Shown one piece after another: positions 8,618 through 16,648 of a DNA stretch of 64,000 nt (positions within the stretch are counted from its first letter, which is position 1; every line of letters begins with the position of its first letter). The position numbers and the translations under genes are program-made. This stretch comes from JAXGPF01 sp964463985 (GTDB lineage: Bacteria; Verrucomicrobiota; Kiritimatiellia; JAAZAB01). A model generated the notes under the pieces. The model searched no databases. It was given only the letters and a program-made list of their open reading frames with translations, and had not been told where the DNA came from. Location: assembly GCA_964463985.1 (NCBI GenBank), contig CAYXEK010000001.1, positions 1 through 64,000 on the forward strand, written 5' to 3'.

Positions 8618-10684
8618 ATGGCCAGTAAAATCGAACAGCAGAATTGTCCGGCGCCGGCGGCGTGGCAGCAGCCGGCAATATTGACCGAACACGGCCATAT
8701 GCGGCAGGATGAATACCGCTGGATGCACGACCTGAAATCGCCCCGCATGCGGGAGTTCCTGCGCGCCAACAACGAGCATGCCGAGCGGGTGATGGCGCCT
8801 CTGCGCGGCTTGCGCGACCGCCTCTTTGAGGAACTCAAGGCATGGCTGCCGCCGGATGAAGGGTCGGCCGGGTATGTCAGCGGGAATTACTGGTACCGCA
8901 CCCGGTTCGAGCGCGGCCGCGATTATCCCGTCTTCGTACGCCGCTGCGTGGCGCCGCCCGGCCCGGAGGAGGTGCTGCTGGACGAAAACGAGCTGGCGCG
9001 CGGCTGCCCGCTGTTCGTCTGCGACGGGGCGCAGGTTTCGCCCCGGCATGACCGGCTGGCATTCGCGGTGGACACCACCGGCGATTGCGCCTATACGCTG
9101 CGGTTCAAAAACCTGGCGACGGGCGAATTTTACCCGGAAACCATCCCGGACGCCGATGCCCATTGCGTCTGGGCCAATGATAACCGCACGCTGTTTTACA
9201 CCCGCCTGGAGCGGGGCACTTACTGTCCCAGCCGGATTTACCGGCACGTCCTGGGGGAAGACCCGGCCCGCGACATCCTGGTTTACGAGGAGCGCGACGA
9301 CACTTTCCGCTGCCTGCTGTTGCCGACCCGGACCCGCCGGTTTGTTTTGTTGAACGCCTACTCCAACAATGCCGAGGAAATCCTGTTCCTGGATGCGAAC
9401 CGGCCGGAGGATGCGTTCCGCGTGTTCTGTCCGCGCCGCGCCGGGCATCAATATGAAGTCGGGGATGATGGCGAAAGGTTCATCATCCGGACCAATTGGC
9501 GGGCGCCGGATTTCCGCATATGCGAGGCGCCCGCGCAACCGGAATCCAATCCGGATGACTGGCTTGAAATCCTGGCGGGCCGGCCGGGCCGGTTTTTGGA
9601 ACACATGGCGGTGTTCCGGGATTACATCGCATTGACCGGATTCCGCGGCGGTCTGCAGAAACTGTTTGTCCTGGACCGGCGCGGCGGCGAACTGCACGAG
9701 GCGGCGCTGCCCGAGGAGGTTTGCCATGTCTGGCTGGAGGAAAATCCATCCGTGGCCGCGCCGCGCGTCCGGATCGGCTTCACTTCCCTGAAGACTCCCG
9801 TCGCCTTTTACGACTACGACATGCCCGCCCGCGCGTTGTCGCTGGTGCGGCGCGAGGAAGTGCCGGGGTACCGCCCGGAAGAATATGTGACGGAATGCCG
9901 CTGGGCCGCCGCGCCGGACGGCGAACGCGTCCCGATCTCGCTGGTGTATCGTCGTGACACGCCCGCCAGCGGGCCGGCGCCGTTGTTCCTGTTCGGGTAC
10001 GGCGAATACGGCACCAATATCCCCGTGTATTTCGACCAGTCGCGCCTGGCATTGCTGGACCGTGGTTTCATTTACGCCATGGCGCACGTGCGCGGAGGCA
10101 CGGAACTGGGCAGCCGCTGGCACGCGGATGGGCGGCGTTTGCGCAAACGGAACACCTTCACGGACTTCATTGCCTGCGCGGAATACCTGGTGCAGGCCGG
10201 CCTGGCGGATCGGGGCCAGCTTTACGCCGAAAGCCTCAGTTCCGGCGGACTGCTGCTCGGCGCAACCGTAAACATGCGGCCGGACCTTTTCCGCGGCGTA
10301 TACGCCTGCAAACCGTTTGTGGACCTCCTGAGCGCCATGCTTGATCCGAATTTGCCCCTGACCAGTTTTGAATACGACGAGTTGGGCAATCCGCGTCGCC
10401 GCGATGAATATGAATACATGCGGGCCTATTCGCCGTACGACAATATTGTCCGCCAGGCCTGCCCCCACATGCTGATCACGGCGGCCGTGCATGACTCCCA
10501 GGTGCCCTGCTGGGAGCCGGCCAAGTGGGCGGCGCGCCTGCGCGCGCACAATCCCGCCGCCACGCAGGTCATCCTGAAAACCGACCTGGCAGCCGGGCAT
10601 GCCGGGCTCTCCGGCCGGGTGGAACGCATGCGGGAATTGGCCTTCCTTTACGCCTTCCTGCTGGACCTGGCGGGCAAAGGCTGA
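8618..10684 (+). CDS. Prolyl oligopeptidase family serine peptidase (oligopeptidase B-like)
   Basis: 688-aa S9A peptidase cutting short peptides. An N-terminal beta-propeller region (about 20-410, starting with EYRWMHDLKSP) is followed by an alpha/beta-hydrolase domain. The catalytic triad is visible as Ser541 (SLSSGGLLLG), Asp626 (AVHDSQVP) and His661 (AAGHAGLSG). The nucleophile elbow is unusual: family members normally read G-x-S-x-G-G, but the first Gly is Ser539 here. No signal peptide is seen, so it is cytoplasmic. The ATG at 8618 begins where the family begins, although no good ribosome-binding site precedes it. Closest in layout to PtrB; whether it prefers basic residues or proline cannot be said. 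Confidence 0.85.
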   Translation: MASKIEQQNCPAPAAWQQPAILTEHGHMRQDEYRWMHDLKSPRMREFLRANNEHAERVMAPLRGLRDRLFEELKAWLPPDEGSAGYVSGNYWYRTRFERGRDYPVFVRRCVAPPGPEEVLLDENELARGCPLFVCDGAQVSPRHDRLAFAVDTTGDCAYTLRFKNLATGEFYPETIPDADAHCVWANDNRTLFYTRLERGTYCPSRIYRHVLGEDPARDILVYEERDDTFRCLLLPTRTRRFVLLNAYSNNAEEILFLDANRPEDAFRVFCPRRAGHQYEVGDDGERFIIRTNWRAPDFRICEAPAQPESNPDDWLEILAGRPGRFLEHMAVFRDYIALTGFRGGLQKLFVLDRRGGELHEAALPEEVCHVWLEENPSVAAPRVRIGFTSLKTPVAFYDYDMPARALSLVRREEVPGYRPEEYVTECRWAAAPDGERVPISLVYRRDTPASGPAPLFLFGYGEYGTNIPVYFDQSRLALLDRGFIYAMAHVRGGTELGSRWHADGRRLRKRNTFTDFIACAEYLVQAGLADRGQLYAESLSSGGLLLGATVNMRPDLFRGVYACKPFVDLLSAMLDPNLPLTSFEYDELGNPRRRDEYEYMRAYSPYDNIVRQACPHMLITAAVHDSQVPCWEPAKWAARLRAHNPAATQVILKTDLAAGHAGLSGRVERMRELAFLYAFLLDLAGKG

Positions 10685-10722
10685 TGCTTGCGTATTGGCC
10701 CCGACGCGGTTGCAGAAAAATA

Positions 10723-10751
10723 TTGACTATTTTCAGGAAAAAGGCATTAAT
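10723..10751 (+). promoter_or_regulatory. Candidate promoter of the exported repeat protein
   Basis: TTGACT (10723-10728), 17-bp spacer, then ATTAAT (10746-10751) in an AT-rich island between the peptidase stop and the next gene. The downstream leader of about 110 nt contains a near-perfect anti-SD match (AAGGAGG, 10782-10788) followed by GTG and a 14-codon open frame ending at 10832. Confidence 0.35.
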
Positions 10752-10863
10752 AAAGCAGAAACTAAAACAGGCAGCATAAGGAAGGAGGTGGTGAGCCAGG
10801 CAATTGTAGCGTTGGGTGGGCGCAGGAAATAACAGATCAATCAAATCTTTCCGAGGAGTCGCA

Positions 10864-11529
10864 ATGAAAAAAATTCTGGCAGGACTGCTGGTTGCCGGTC
10901 TGGTATCCGCCGCGATTGCCGCAGATGCGCCGTCTGTTGCCAAGGCTTATCCCTTCCAACTTTCGCTGGTAACGCCCGTGGCAATTGTGGACCAGGCCAA
11001 TTCGGTCAATGGCTTGAGGATCAACCTGATTTACGGGGCCAATGAAAACGCCACCGGGTTGGACCTTGGTATTGTCAACCGGACAATGAACGACAAGCAT
11101 GGTCCCGGGGTGGGCCTGGTTAACATGATCGGCAACGATGCTTCCGGCGTGCAAGTGGGCGCGGTCAACTGGACGGCAGGCGAAGTGACCGGCGTGCAAA
11201 TGGCCGCCCTCAACTGGGCGTGCGGCGATGTGACCGGCGCCCAGGGCGGCTTGGTCAACATAGCCAAGGGCGATGCGGGCATCCAGGAAGGATGGATTAA
11301 CCTCGTCTGCGGAGCTTCGCACCACCAGGCCGGTCTGGTCAACTGGTCCGGCGCGATCAACGGCGCGCAGGTCGGTGTGATCAATGTCTCCTCCGACGTC
11401 ACCGGCATCCAGTTCGGCGGCATCAATTACACGGATACCCTGGCCGGGCTGCAAATCGGCCTGATTAACGTCGCCTGGGGCAAGGACAGCATGTGGAAAG
11501 TGCTGCCGATCGTCAACGCCAATTGGTAA
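10864..11529 (+). CDS. Exported GxQxGxxN-repeat protein (LA_2272-like surface repeat)
   Basis: 221-aa protein with a signal peptide (MKKILAGLLVAGLVSAAIAA) and about ten tandem units of roughly 18-20 residues of the form 'GVQxGxVNWxxGxxTG', the pattern seen in the LA_2272/LA_2273 surface repeat family. The regular G-x-Q-x-G-x-x-N period suggests a stacked beta structure. Function unknown. Start chosen at 10864 because CCGAGGAG precedes it and the signal peptide begins there; an upstream in-frame start at 10816 lacks a binding site. Followed by a strong terminator, so it is probably a single-gene unit. Confidence 0.75.
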   Translation: MKKILAGLLVAGLVSAAIAADAPSVAKAYPFQLSLVTPVAIVDQANSVNGLRINLIYGANENATGLDLGIVNRTMNDKHGPGVGLVNMIGNDASGVQVGAVNWTAGEVTGVQMAALNWACGDVTGAQGGLVNIAKGDAGIQEGWINLVCGASHHQAGLVNWSGAINGAQVGVINVSSDVTGIQFGGINYTDTLAGLQIGLINVAWGKDSMWKVLPIVNANW

Positions 11530-11560
11530 TTGAGCCAATTTCAAAACTCACGGAAGCAGG

Positions 11561-11597
11561 CATGGCCGCGGCGGAAACGCCGCGGCCATGTTTTTTT
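11561..11597 (+). terminator. Rho-independent terminator
   Basis: Perfect 13-bp stem CATGGCCGCGGCG / CGCCGCGGCCATG closed by a GAAA tetraloop and followed by seven T (11591-11597). It lies 31 nt after the stop of the exported repeat protein. Just before it, 11531-11548 is a solitary copy of the element-A end motif (GAGCCAATTTCAAAACTC). Confidence 0.93.
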
Positions 11598-11745
11598 GAC
11601 GCCGGAATGGCTGGCTAATCCGGCTGGCCCCGTCTTTAGCATTGATTTTGCCGGCCTGCGCCGGTAAAGTATGGCCTATTTGGGGGTTCCTTAAACTGCC
11701 GCCGCCGCCCAGCCGCGCGCAGTTTTCTGAGAAAGGCAGCCCGGA

Positions 11746-13152
11746 TTGGCAACGCGTATGGCATTTCAAATATACAATACCATGACCCGGCGGATGGAGG
11801 AATTTGTTCCAGCCCAGCCTCCCGCCGTGCGCATGTATACCTGCGGGCCGACAGTTTATAATTACGCCCACATCGGCAATTTCCGCGCCTATATTTTCGA
11901 GGATTTGCTCCGGCGGCATTTGAAATACCGCGGGTTTGCGCCCTGCCAGGTAATGAACCTGACGGATGTGGACGACAAGACCATCAAGGGCGCGCGCGCC
12001 GCCGGCCGGCCGCTGCAGGAATATACCCGAACTTACAAAGAGGCCTTTTTCGCGGATTTGCAGACGCTGAACATCGAGCGGGCGGAACATTACCCCGCCG
12101 CCACCGCGCATGTGCCGGAAATGATCGCGCTGGTCGAGACGCTCTTCCGCAAAGGGTACGCCTACCGCTCGGAAGACGGGTCGGTTTATTTCAATATCAG
12201 CCGTTTTGAGAACTACGGCCGGCTGGCGCGCCTGGACCTGGCAGGCATGAAACCCGGCGCCCGCATCGCCCAGGATGAATACCTGAAAGACAATGCCGCG
12301 GATTTCGCGTTGTGGAAGGCCTGGAGTCCGGAGGATGGCGAGGTGGCCTGGGAATCGCCGTGGGGCCGCGGCCGGCCAGGCTGGCATATTGAATGTTCCG
12401 CCATGAGCATGAAATACCTGGGGCCGGGTTTCGACCTGCATACGGGCGGAATTGACAACATCTTCCCGCATCACGAAGATGAAATTGCCCAGAGCGAAGC
12501 CGCCACGGGAGTGCCGTTTGCCCGGTACTGGATGCATTGCGCGCACCTGGTGGTGGACGGGCGCAAAATGTCCAAATCCCTGGGCAATTTTTATACTTTG
12601 CGCGACTTGCTGGAGCGCGGGTTTACCGGCCGGGAAATCCGCTATGTTCTGTCTGCGGCACATTACCGGCAGACGCTGAATTTCGCCTTGGAATCGCTGG
12701 AAGCCGCCCGGGCGGCCTTGCGGCGCGTGGATGAGTTCCGGGAACGGTTGACCGCCGCGGCGGCGGGCCAGGCTGCGCCGCCGGACTGGCTGGCGCAGGC
12801 GCACAATGCATTCCGGCAGGGCATGGACAACGATTTGAACACGGCGGAAGCCCTGGCGGCTTTATTTGATATCGTGCATACCGGCAACCGCCGGGCGGAT
12901 GCCGGCCAGTTGACGCCGGCAGAGGCCGGCGCGGCGCTGACGGCGTTGGATGACATGGACCGGGTGTTCGGGTTCCTGGCGGCGCCGGAACGGAAACCGG
13001 ACGAAGCGGTTGTAAAACTGGCCGCGGAACGCCAGGCGGCGCGGAGCCGCCGCGATTGGCCGGAATCCGACCGGCTGCGCGGCCTGATCGCCGAGCGCGG
13101 ATGGTTGGTGCAGGACGTCCCGGGCGGATACAAATTGAAGCCCCGGGTGTGA
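11746..13152 (+). CDS. cysS: Cysteinyl-tRNA synthetase
   Basis: Class I aminoacyl-tRNA synthetase (468 aa) charging tRNA-Cys. It has the zinc-ligand Cys in YTCGPTVYNY (C33), the HIGH motif as HIGN (residues 42-45), the WHIECSAMS segment and KMSKS at 274-278; length is normal. The TTG at 11746 lies 9 nt after GAAAGG; an in-frame ATG at 11758 is 21 nt from it, so the TTG start is preferred, although the shorter form would also be intact. It opens a long co-directional run of housekeeping genes. Confidence 0.96.
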   Translation: MATRMAFQIYNTMTRRMEEFVPAQPPAVRMYTCGPTVYNYAHIGNFRAYIFEDLLRRHLKYRGFAPCQVMNLTDVDDKTIKGARAAGRPLQEYTRTYKEAFFADLQTLNIERAEHYPAATAHVPEMIALVETLFRKGYAYRSEDGSVYFNISRFENYGRLARLDLAGMKPGARIAQDEYLKDNAADFALWKAWSPEDGEVAWESPWGRGRPGWHIECSAMSMKYLGPGFDLHTGGIDNIFPHHEDEIAQSEAATGVPFARYWMHCAHLVVDGRKMSKSLGNFYTLRDLLERGFTGREIRYVLSAAHYRQTLNFALESLEAARAALRRVDEFRERLTAAAAGQAAPPDWLAQAHNAFRQGMDNDLNTAEALAALFDIVHTGNRRADAGQLTPAEAGAALTALDDMDRVFGFLAAPERKPDEAVVKLAAERQAARSRRDWPESDRLRGLIAERGWLVQDVPGGYKLKPRV

Positions 13153-13176
13153 ATTGTTCAGTGTTCGGTGTAAACC

Positions 13177-13815
13177 ATGCCAGGCAAATTATTCACTTTT
13201 GAAGGGCCGGAAGGCGGCGGCAAATCCACCCATGCCGCGGCGCTGGCGCAAAGGCTGCGGGGGGAGGGGTATACGGTTAAACTGACCCGCGAGCCCGGGG
13301 GTACCTGGTTGGGCGAGGGAGTGCGGGGAATCCTGAAAGACCATCGCCCGCCGCCGCCGACACCCGTGGCGGAATTGATGCTTTTCCTGGCCGCCCGGGC
13401 GCAGTTGGTGGATGAGGTGATCCGGCCGGCGCTGGCCGCCGGCGCGCATGTGGTCTGCGACAGATTCGCCGATTCCACCGCCGTTTACCAGGGGTACGGC
13501 CGGCAGTTCAATCATGCGCAGGTGCGGGAGTTGAACCGGCTGGCCACGGGCGGCTTGACCCCGGATCGGACTTTCCTGCTGGACCTGGATGTCAGGGCCG
13601 GACTGCTGCGCGCGCAGCGCCGGCAAAGCGCCGAAGGCCGGGGCACCGACCGCATAGAACGCGAGGCGCTGGAATTCCACGAGCGCGTCCGCCAGGGTTA
13701 CCTGGAAATGGCCCGGCAGGAACCCGGCCGGTTTCAAGTGCTGGACGCCGCGCGCCCGCCGGCGGAATTGCAACAGGCGATATGGGAAACTGCCCGGAAT
13801 GTTATCCAATCCTGA
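13177..13815 (+). CDS. tmk: Thymidylate kinase
   Basis: 212-aa dTMP kinase, making dTDP for DNA synthesis. The P-loop FEGPEGGGKST lies at residues 6-16, the DR(Y/F)-type motif is VVCDRFADSTAVYQGYGR, and a LID-like segment with RRQSAEGRGTDRIE follows. Length is typical. It starts 24 nt after cysS and its 3' end overlaps holB by 17 nt. The tmk-holB-ricT order is conserved in many bacteria, which supports all three calls. Confidence 0.95.
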   Translation: MPGKLFTFEGPEGGGKSTHAAALAQRLRGEGYTVKLTREPGGTWLGEGVRGILKDHRPPPPTPVAELMLFLAARAQLVDEVIRPALAAGAHVVCDRFADSTAVYQGYGRQFNHAQVRELNRLATGGLTPDRTFLLDLDVRAGLLRAQRRQSAEGRGTDRIEREALEFHERVRQGYLEMARQEPGRFQVLDAARPPAELQQAIWETARNVIQS

Positions 13816-14815
13816 AATCAAGGAATTAATCCGCATCCTGCGCCAGGCTTTACTGCGCGGGAGGCTTGCGCATGCCTACCTGGTATGCGGCCGGTCGCGC
13901 ACTGTGCTGCGGGAGGCGGCCGGCGCGATCATGGCCCTGTTGTATTGCGGTGCGCGTCCGCCGGAGCGGCCTTGCGGCGCCTGCCCGGCCTGCCGGCAGG
14001 CGCTGGCCCATCAGCACCCGGACTCATTGTGGATTGAACCCGAAAGCAAGTCCAGGCAGGTGTTGGTCGATCAAATTGACCAGGTGCTCCGGCATATTTC
14101 CCAGACCACCTTTGACGGCGGCTGGAAAACCGTGGTAATCGCGGATGCCGACCGCATGAATGCCCAGGCGTCCAATAAAATTCTGAAGACCCTGGAAGAG
14201 CCGCCGCCGCATTCGCTGTTTCTGCTGCTGACTGACAGTCCGGACGAATTGCTGCCCACGATAACTTCGCGCTGCCAGCGGCTGACCATCAACGCCGAAG
14301 ATCCCGCCGCCAGCCGCGAGGGTCGCGATCTGATTCTGGCGGCCATGTCGGAAACGGGCGGCCCCGGAATGGCGGCGGCCCTGGAGCGGGCGCGTTTTCT
14401 GCTGGAGCGGTTGAAAGCAGTCAAGGCGGAAATCAGCGAAACCGAAGCGGCGGCCATGGCCGAAACCAACCTGGAAGACCTGGACAAGAACGCGCGCGAC
14501 AAGCTGAAGGATATCCTGGAGGCCCGGGTGGAATCGCGTTACCGCCGCCGCCGCGAAACCGTGCTGGAATGGCTGATGCTCTGGCAGCGCGATTTGCTGT
14601 TGTGCGCCGCCGGCGCGGAGGATAAAATGCTGGCGTTTCAGGACGCCGCCGCCGTGCTGCGCCGGGAGGCCCGCGGGCTCAATTGCCGGGCGGCCCTGGC
14701 CCGGCTGCAGGCGGTGGAAGACATGCAAACCCAGTTCAATCGCAATGTGCACGAAACCATGGTCCTGGAACACGGCTTCGTCCGGCTGGCCGAGCCGGAA
14801 TTATCTCCCGGCTGA
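13799..14815 (+). CDS. holB: DNA polymerase III delta-prime clamp-loader subunit
   Basis: 338-aa AAA+ clamp-loader subunit. Visible features are an N-terminal LAHAYLVCGR segment in place of a Walker A (as expected for delta-prime), the zinc-module cysteines CGACPACRQ, the ADRMNAQASNKILKTLEEPP segment and the SRC motif in ITSRCQRL. The C-terminal part is longer and more charged than usual but ends normally. It is translated from a start inside the end of tmk, suggesting coupled expression. Confidence 0.92.
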   Translation: MLSNPEIKELIRILRQALLRGRLAHAYLVCGRSRTVLREAAGAIMALLYCGARPPERPCGACPACRQALAHQHPDSLWIEPESKSRQVLVDQIDQVLRHISQTTFDGGWKTVVIADADRMNAQASNKILKTLEEPPPHSLFLLLTDSPDELLPTITSRCQRLTINAEDPAASREGRDLILAAMSETGGPGMAAALERARFLLERLKAVKAEISETEAAAMAETNLEDLDKNARDKLKDILEARVESRYRRRRETVLEWLMLWQRDLLLCAAGAEDKMLAFQDAAAVLRREARGLNCRAALARLQAVEDMQTQFNRNVHETMVLEHGFVRLAEPELSPG

Positions 14816-14821
14816 GGGAAT

Positions 14822-14859
14822 GCCGGCCGCCTCCAGCTTGCCCGCGGCGGCCGGCGGGT
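14822..14859 (+). terminator. Possible terminator hairpin after holB
   Basis: Perfect 10-bp stem GCCGGCCGCC / GGCGGCCGGC with a 14-nt loop, then GGGTTTTG. The T run is short, so it may only attenuate transcription into ricT. Confidence 0.4.
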
Positions 14860-14887
14860 TTTGTGGGCAGGACGGCATAACGGCGTA

Positions 14888-15679
14888 ATGTTTAAAATAC
14901 TTTACATAGATTGCAATGAACCGCATCCGGTGAAGGCATTTTGTCCGCTGGACCTGGCGATCGCGGTCGGCGATACCTGCGTTCTGAAAACCGACGGGCT
15001 GCTGGAATGCGGGCGCGTGCTGGTGCTGGCGGACGAGCCGGCCGAGGCGCCGGGCGACATTGCCCAGGTAATGCGGCGCGCAACGCTGCAGGATCAGGCC
15101 CAGGCCAGCGAAAACGAATTGTTCGCGCGCACGGCCTGGAAGCGCTGCCAGGAAAAAATCCGGGAATTGAACCTGGAAATGCGCCTGCTGAAGGTGCGGT
15201 ATTCGCTGGATCGGTCCGTGATCAAGGTGCTGTACGCGGCCGATGAGCGCGTGGATTTCCGCCAACTGGTGCAGCATCTGGCCGCGGAATTGCGCGCCCG
15301 GATAGAAATGCGCCAGATTGGCGCGCGCAGCGTGGCGGCGATGGTGGGCGGGTACGCGCCCTGCGGGCGGCTGCTGTGCTGCTCAACCTGGCTGACGGAG
15401 TTTGATAATGTGACCATGCGCATGGCCAAGCAGCAGGGGCTGGCTTTGAATCCCGCGAACCTGAACGGCATGTGCGGCCGGTTGAAATGCTGCCTGCGCT
15501 TCGAACATGCCTGTTACGTCGAACAAGGCGACAACATGCCGCGGGTGAACGACCAGGTAACCTGTCCGGACGGCCCCGGCCGGGTGGCGGACATCAAGCC
15601 GCTGGCCCGCCGGGTGCGGATCTGCCTGCCGGACCAGCGCCTGGTGGAATATGACGCGGACGAGGTGCATCCGCTTTAA
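14888..15679 (+). CDS. ricT: PSP1-domain protein, RicT/YaaT family
   Basis: 263-aa member of the PSP1 C-terminal domain family. The signature cysteines are present twice: CGRLLCCSTWL and CGRLKCCLRFEHACY. In Bacillus, RicT (with RicA and RicF) forms an Fe-S complex that helps RNase Y mature transcripts and affects sporulation signalling; its role in this lineage is not established. Its place right after tmk-holB matches the conserved gene neighbourhood. The ATG at 14888 was chosen because the family begins there (MFKILYIDCNE). Confidence 0.9.
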   Translation: MFKILYIDCNEPHPVKAFCPLDLAIAVGDTCVLKTDGLLECGRVLVLADEPAEAPGDIAQVMRRATLQDQAQASENELFARTAWKRCQEKIRELNLEMRLLKVRYSLDRSVIKVLYAADERVDFRQLVQHLAAELRARIEMRQIGARSVAAMVGGYAPCGRLLCCSTWLTEFDNVTMRMAKQQGLALNPANLNGMCGRLKCCLRFEHACYVEQGDNMPRVNDQVTCPDGPGRVADIKPLARRVRICLPDQRLVEYDADEVHPL

Positions 15680-15722
15680 TGCTTGGCAGCGGCCGCCGGA
15701 AACTGTTAAACTTCCCGGGTAA

Positions 15723-16208
15723 ATGCAAAAGCCTAACCTGCAGTTCAAAATACTGGCGCTGAACGGACCGAACCTGGGATTGCTCGGCGTGCGCGAGCCG
15801 GCTTTGTACGGCGCGGCTACGCTGGAAGCCATCATGCGGGAACTGGCCGCGTATGGACGGGAGCGCGGCGCGCGCGTGGATGCGGCGCAAACCGACCTGG
15901 AAGGGGAACTGGTAAAACGTATTTTGGGCGCGCGCGGCGTTTATGACGGATTGATCATGAATCCGGCGGGGTTCACGCATACCAGCGTGGCTTTGCGCGA
16001 CGCCTTGCAGGCGGCGGAATTGCCTTGCGTGGAAGTGCACCTGTCCAATACCGCGGCGCGCGATGATTTTCGCCGCCGCAGCCTGACGGCTGCCGCCTGC
16101 CTGGGCCAGATCATGGGCTTTGGCGCGGCGGGCTACCGGCTGGCTTTGGACGGTTTGTTGGAATATCTGGCCGGCGAAGCGGCGGCGAAAAAAAAGGGAT
16201 ATGTATGA
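15723..16208 (+). CDS. aroQ: Type II 3-dehydroquinate dehydratase
   Basis: 161-aa shikimate-pathway enzyme converting 3-dehydroquinate to 3-dehydroshikimate. It has NGPNLGLLGVREPALYG with the catalytic Tyr, MNPAGFTHTSVALRDAL with the catalytic His, and VEVHLSNTAARDDFR near the C-terminus. The 3' end overlaps accB by ATGA, and the aroQ-accB-accC order is widespread in bacteria. Confidence 0.95.
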   Translation: MQKPNLQFKILALNGPNLGLLGVREPALYGAATLEAIMRELAAYGRERGARVDAAQTDLEGELVKRILGARGVYDGLIMNPAGFTHTSVALRDALQAAELPCVEVHLSNTAARDDFRRRSLTAAACLGQIMGFGAAGYRLALDGLLEYLAGEAAAKKKGYV

Positions 16209-16645
16209 AACTGGACGAAATCAAGGAAGTCGTGGGATTGATGCTGGCCAGCGACTTGGTGGAATTTGAACTGGAAGAGGAAGGCCGGCGCATCGCCATC
16301 AAGCGGGGCGCGCCGCCCGCGCCGGCCCTGCCGCCGCCTCCGCCGGCATCAGCCGCGCCGCCCCCGGCTGCCGTTGCGGAGGCTGAACCGGCGGAGGAAC
16401 AGAATTGTGAAATCGTCAAGGCGCCGTTCGTCGGAACATTTTATGCCGCGCCGTCGCCGGATTCGCCGCCCTATGTGAAACTCGGGCAGGAAGTCAATGC
16501 GGACAGCGTGTTGTGCATCGTGGAAGCCATGAAAGTCATGAATGAAATCAAGGCGGAAGTGCGCGGCATCATCCGTGAAATCATGGCGGAAAACGCCCGC
16601 CCGGTGCAATACGGGCAGCCGCTGTTTAAAATTGAAAAGATTTAG
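16205..16645 (+). CDS. accB: Biotin carboxyl carrier protein of acetyl-CoA carboxylase
   Basis: 146-aa BCCP. A short N-terminal helix domain (MKLDEIKEVVGLML) is joined by a Pro/Ala-rich linker (about residues 36-62) to a biotinyl domain with the attachment motif EAMKVMNEI; the biotinylated lysine is K110. It carries the carboxyl group between AccC and the carboxyltransferase in fatty-acid synthesis. Overlaps aroQ and is followed 3 nt later by accC. Confidence 0.96.
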   Translation: MKLDEIKEVVGLMLASDLVEFELEEEGRRIAIKRGAPPAPALPPPPPASAAPPPAAVAEAEPAEEQNCEIVKAPFVGTFYAAPSPDSPPYVKLGQEVNADSVLCIVEAMKVMNEIKAEVRGIIREIMAENARPVQYGQPLFKIEKI

Positions 16646-16648
16646 CCC

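Noticed and set aside
8354..10600. A 748-codon open frame on the minus strand antisense to the oligopeptidase
   Set aside because: Arg/Gln/Gly-rich composition with no recognisable motif, a shadow of the high-GC gene on the plus strand, which has a complete catalytic triad.
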